DNA of 7,806 bases. Source: Bacteroidales bacterium. GTDB taxonomy: Bacteria > Bacteroidota > Bacteroidia > Bacteroidales > Bacteroidaceae. The notes beneath the pieces were generated by a model. The model made no database searches, was not told where the DNA came from, and saw only the letters and a list, made by a program, of their open reading frames with translations. Where the stretch lies: NCBI GenBank assembly GCA_004557285.1, contig SFEK01000098.1, forward strand, positions 1-7,806. Direction: 5' to 3'. The position numbers and the translations under genes are program-made. Every line of letters begins with the position of its first letter. The stretch's first letter is position 1. This document shows positions 5,926 to 7,806 of this stretch, piece after piece.

Positions 5926-6264
5926 TTGGTCTATTATTCATCCATCTCCCCCTACATGAAGATTTACGACAGCCACATCAAAAACAGGCAAGACCCCGCT
6001 GTGCAATATACCTTATTATTATATAACGGTCTGCTGACCATGGAAAAAGGACGCTTTGAGAAGGCTCTGGAATATTTCAACCATCAGAAGACGCTGTTGG
6101 AACAAGGGCTCATCTACTCTCGCTACAACCTTGCCGCCATGATCAACACCGCCAAGGCACTGGCCGGCATGGGCAGGATGAGCGAAGAAATGTCAAACGG
6201 TGTTGACGAAACGGATGTAAATTTCGGAGAAGGTTATCCAGATCAAGGATGGCATAACTTGTGA
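5926..6264 (+). pseudogene. TPR-protein fragment, probable remnant of a larger gene
   Basis: This 112-codon open frame encodes one convincing tetratricopeptide repeat (about residues 26-59, with NGLLTMEKGRFEKALEYF at 34-51) and the first helix of a second (about 66-86, AMINTAKALAGMGRM). TPR repeats of this style occur in large exported sensor or regulator proteins of Prevotella and Bacteroides, which are several hundred residues long. The only initiator for the full frame is TTG at 5926; the first in-frame ATG is at residue 11, already inside helical sequence. Upstream in the same frame are stops at 5890 and 5917, and an ATG at 5916 reads a different frame that soon stops. After residue 88 the sequence no longer looks like TPR. 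I read this as an internally deleted, frameshifted remnant, possibly including the short ORF at 5753. An intact small protein cannot be excluded. Confidence 0.5.
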
Positions 6265-6285
6265 TCTGCACTACACGGGAGCAAC

Positions 6286-6324
6286 AAAGGTCTATACCCA
6301 CGATGGTGGGTGTACAGGCCTTTT
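6286..6324 (+). terminator. Intrinsic terminator between convergent genes, probably bidirectional
   Basis: AAAGGTC (6286-6292) pairs with GGCCTTT (6317-6323), and TATACCCAC (6293-6301) pairs with GTGGGTGTA (6306-6314) around a GATG loop. Two G-T pairs and a 2-base bulge (CA, 6315-6316) are the only defects in a 16-bp stem. On the plus strand it runs into TTTTGCTTT, so it best terminates the TPR-side transcript. On the minus strand it starts five bases after the permease stop and may also serve that gene, though the T-tract there is poor. A second, weaker hairpin (CAGATCA 6239-6245 with TGATCTG 6262-6268) lies just before it. Confidence 0.75.
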
Positions 6325-6327
6325 GCT

Positions 6328-7251
6328 TTACACCTCCACCGTCTTTTTGTCGGCCACATACATTCCCATCAGGATGCAGACAGCCCCGACGACAAAATAG
6401 GGAGTGATTGACTCGCCCAGCACCCAAGAGGCGAAAACGATGGTGCTGACAGGATTGAAATATACCCATGTGGTGACCTTCACCGCACCGAGTCTGGCGA
6501 TGCACCAATTCCAGGTGAGGAAACACACCATGGATGCAATGCACCCCAGAAACAGCAGGTTGCCCCACACCTGCGGGCGCAGCATGACACTGGCCGGCGG
6601 CAATGCGGAATCGTAGAGGTAATAAGGCAGGATGGTGAGCACGCCGTAGAAGAACACCTTGCGGGTGATGAAGGCGGCACTGTAGTTGCCCAACACCGAT
6701 TTCATCAACAGCGAATAGGCCACCCAACTGATGCAGGCCAGAAATGCCAAGGCATCGCCCACAGGCGACACATGGAGCACAAAACGCCCGTTGAGCACCA
6801 CGACGACAATGCCGGCAAAGGCCAGCAGCGAGCCGAACATCTGCAGGGCATTGATGCGTGTGGAATGACGATAGAACACACGCATCATCAGGGTGGTGAA
6901 CAGCGGACAGCTGCACACGATGAGCGAAGTGTTGGTGGTGGTGGTGTAATTCATCGCCTCGTTTTCGCCCATGAAGTAGAGCGAACCGCCCGTGATGCCG
7001 AGCAGCACCATCTTGGCCTCGTCTTTCCACGAGCGGGCAAAAAGACAGCTGTGGTTGAAGGCAAGCATCAGCACATAGGCAATGCCGAAACGAAGGGTGA
7101 ATATCAGTGCCGGCGACAGGCCGTTGAGCATCAGCACCTTGGTGGACACAAAGGTGGTGCCCCACACAACTACGGTGAGAAAGGCCACTATATGATATGG
7201 AAGATTGCTGTGTCGTTGAGTATTCATCTTGTTCAAGGGGTGATCTATCAT
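6328..7251 (-). CDS. EamA/DMT-family transporter, inner-membrane permease
   Basis: This 307-residue protein has the drug/metabolite transporter architecture: two EamA repeats (about 20-153 and 165-300) and about ten hydrophobic segments. Recognisable features are TVVVWGTTFVSTKVL in helix 1 (26-40), ALIFTLRFGIAY (48-59), NTSLIVCSCPLFTTL at the end of the first repeat (107-121), and YFNPVSTIVFASWVLGESIT in the second (264-283), the usual motif of the family. DMT proteins export amino acids, metabolites or drugs, usually with protons; the substrate cannot be read from the sequence. Length is typical. The start at 7251 gives eight extra residues (MIDHPLNK) before a second ATG at 7227; either is possible, and the second fits the family N-terminus at least as well. 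It has its own promoter and runs convergent to the TPR remnant, so it looks monocistronic. Confidence 0.9.
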   Translation of the reverse strand: MIDHPLNKMNTQRHSNLPYHIVAFLTVVVWGTTFVSTKVLMLNGLSPALIFTLRFGIAYVLMLAFNHSCLFARSWKDEAKMVLLGITGGSLYFMGENEAMNYTTTTNTSLIVCSCPLFTTLMMRVFYRHSTRINALQMFGSLLAFAGIVVVVLNGRFVLHVSPVGDALAFLACISWVAYSLLMKSVLGNYSAAFITRKVFFYGVLTILPYYLYDSALPPASVMLRPQVWGNLLFLGCIASMVCFLTWNWCIARLGAVKVTTWVYFNPVSTIVFASWVLGESITPYFVVGAVCILMGMYVADKKTVEV

Positions 7252-7357
7252 TTAGTTTTCATTAGGGTGTCTCTTTTTGCTTGGCTGATGTTGGGCTTTC
7301 ATTGCATGCTGCGTGATTGTCTCAATATCGCCTCAAGCTCATTGATCAAACACCCCT

Positions 7358-7405
7358 CAAATATATTATGGCGGCAAAAGTACAAAATATTTCCGACACG
7401 GCAAA
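7358..7405 (-). promoter_or_regulatory. Permease promoter(s), exact Bacteroidota -33/-7 match
   Basis: On the minus strand, TTTG (7405-7402), a 19-base spacer and TACTTTTG (7382-7375) match TTTG-N19-TAnnTTTG in every fixed position. A second exact -7 string, TATATTTG (7365-7358), lies 9 bases below, with TTTG (7386-7383) 17 bases above it, so two tandem starts are possible. They would give a leader of roughly 100-140 nt before the permease start. The first box pair sits directly after the stop of the upstream cysteine-rich gene. Confidence 0.78.
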
Positions 7406-7408
7406 TCT

Positions 7409-7789
7409 TTACAGAAGTTCTTCAAGAAACTCTGAGGCATCTGAAACACAAAGCGGGCACTCACGGAGCACCTTGCCGGTTTCCACACCTTTCAGGAGCT
7501 TGCATTGAACGGCACCATTGCGTGCCTGGAACTTCTCCATGATTTGACGCATACCCTTGGAGGCTTTGCCCTTGTCCTTGGTGGCAAGTCCCAAAACAAT
7601 GCCTGCACCTACGATGGCTCCACAGGTGCCCTCCATATTTCCCATCCCTGCACCAAGACTGTTGCCAAGATGTTTAGCGGTTTCCATGTCTATGCCCATA
7701 TAGTCGTAGTAGGTACAAAGCACAGACTGTGCACAATTATACCTTCCCCAGCACTTCAATTCGGCTGCCTTTTCTTTTCTGCTTTCCAT
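7409..7789 (-). CDS. C_GCAxxG_C_C family protein, cysteine-rich putative redox protein
   Basis: This 126-residue protein carries the features of the C_GCAxxG_C_C (redox-active, PF09719-type) family: YNCAQSVL (17-24) near the N-terminus, GTCGAIVGAGIVLGL (54-68) in a hydrophobic centre, and Cys96 plus a CPLC pair (111-114) at the C-terminal end. Seven cysteines (13, 19, 25, 56, 96, 111, 114) are far more than expected in a small cytoplasmic protein and suggest metal or disulfide chemistry. The function of the family is unknown; members often lie near redox or metal genes. It has no signal peptide and the length of about 120-150 is usual. The start ATG is 17 bases from the window edge, so its promoter is mostly outside. 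The permease promoter follows at once, so the two are probably separate transcripts. Confidence 0.88.
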   Translation of the reverse strand: MESRKEKAAELKCWGRYNCAQSVLCTYYDYMGIDMETAKHLGNSLGAGMGNMEGTCGAIVGAGIVLGLATKDKGKASKGMRQIMEKFQARNGAVQCKLLKGVETGKVLRECPLCVSDASEFLEELL

Positions 7790-7806
7790 TTCTTATATAT
7801 TATTGT

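Noticed and set aside
6143..7165. 340-codon minus-strand open frame overlapping the permease
   Set aside because: It is out of frame with the permease, rich in His, Arg and Cys, and lacks the hydrophobic segments; the EamA frame is clearly the coding one.

Overview
The window looks like a chromosomal housekeeping region of a Bacteroidales bacterium, most likely Prevotella or a close relative. The evidence is the Bacteroidota-type short SerA with Lys in place of the catalytic His, the absence of Shine-Dalgarno sequences before the starts, and two promoters that match the Bacteroidota primary-sigma pattern TTTG-N19-TAnnTTTG exactly. The species assignment is inferred from protein character, since no rRNA is present.

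All secure genes lie on the minus strand, so the gene order in transcription runs from high to low coordinates. At 7789-7409 is a small cysteine-rich C_GCAxxG_C_C-family protein. At 7251-6328 is a ten-helix EamA/DMT permease with its own promoter at 7375-7405. At 5541-4225 is a DbpA-like DEAD-box RNA helicase with its own promoter at 5559-5589. Then comes a serine biosynthesis block: serC (4017-2950), a strong intrinsic terminator (2933-2888), and a tight serA / DUF1015 / yigZ cluster (2812-21) with gaps of only 12 and 26 bases.

The one stretch that differs is 5542-6327, between the helicase and the permease. It holds a run of seven G, five perfect copies of an 11-bp repeat, a short signal-peptide-like ORF, an A/T-rich inverted repeat, and a plus-strand TPR fragment (5926-6264) that looks like the remains of a larger gene. 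It closes with a bidirectional-looking terminator at 6286-6323, placed between the convergent TPR remnant and permease.

Functionally, SerA and SerC make phosphoserine from 3-phosphoglycerate; serB is not in the window. The DUF1015 protein sits directly behind serA and carries an IADGHHR motif resembling the active-site loop of the ParB/sulfiredoxin fold, to which known free-serine kinases belong. That makes it the best candidate here for an uncharacterised enzyme of serine or phosphoserine metabolism. No mobile element, CRISPR array, tRNA or rRNA was seen.
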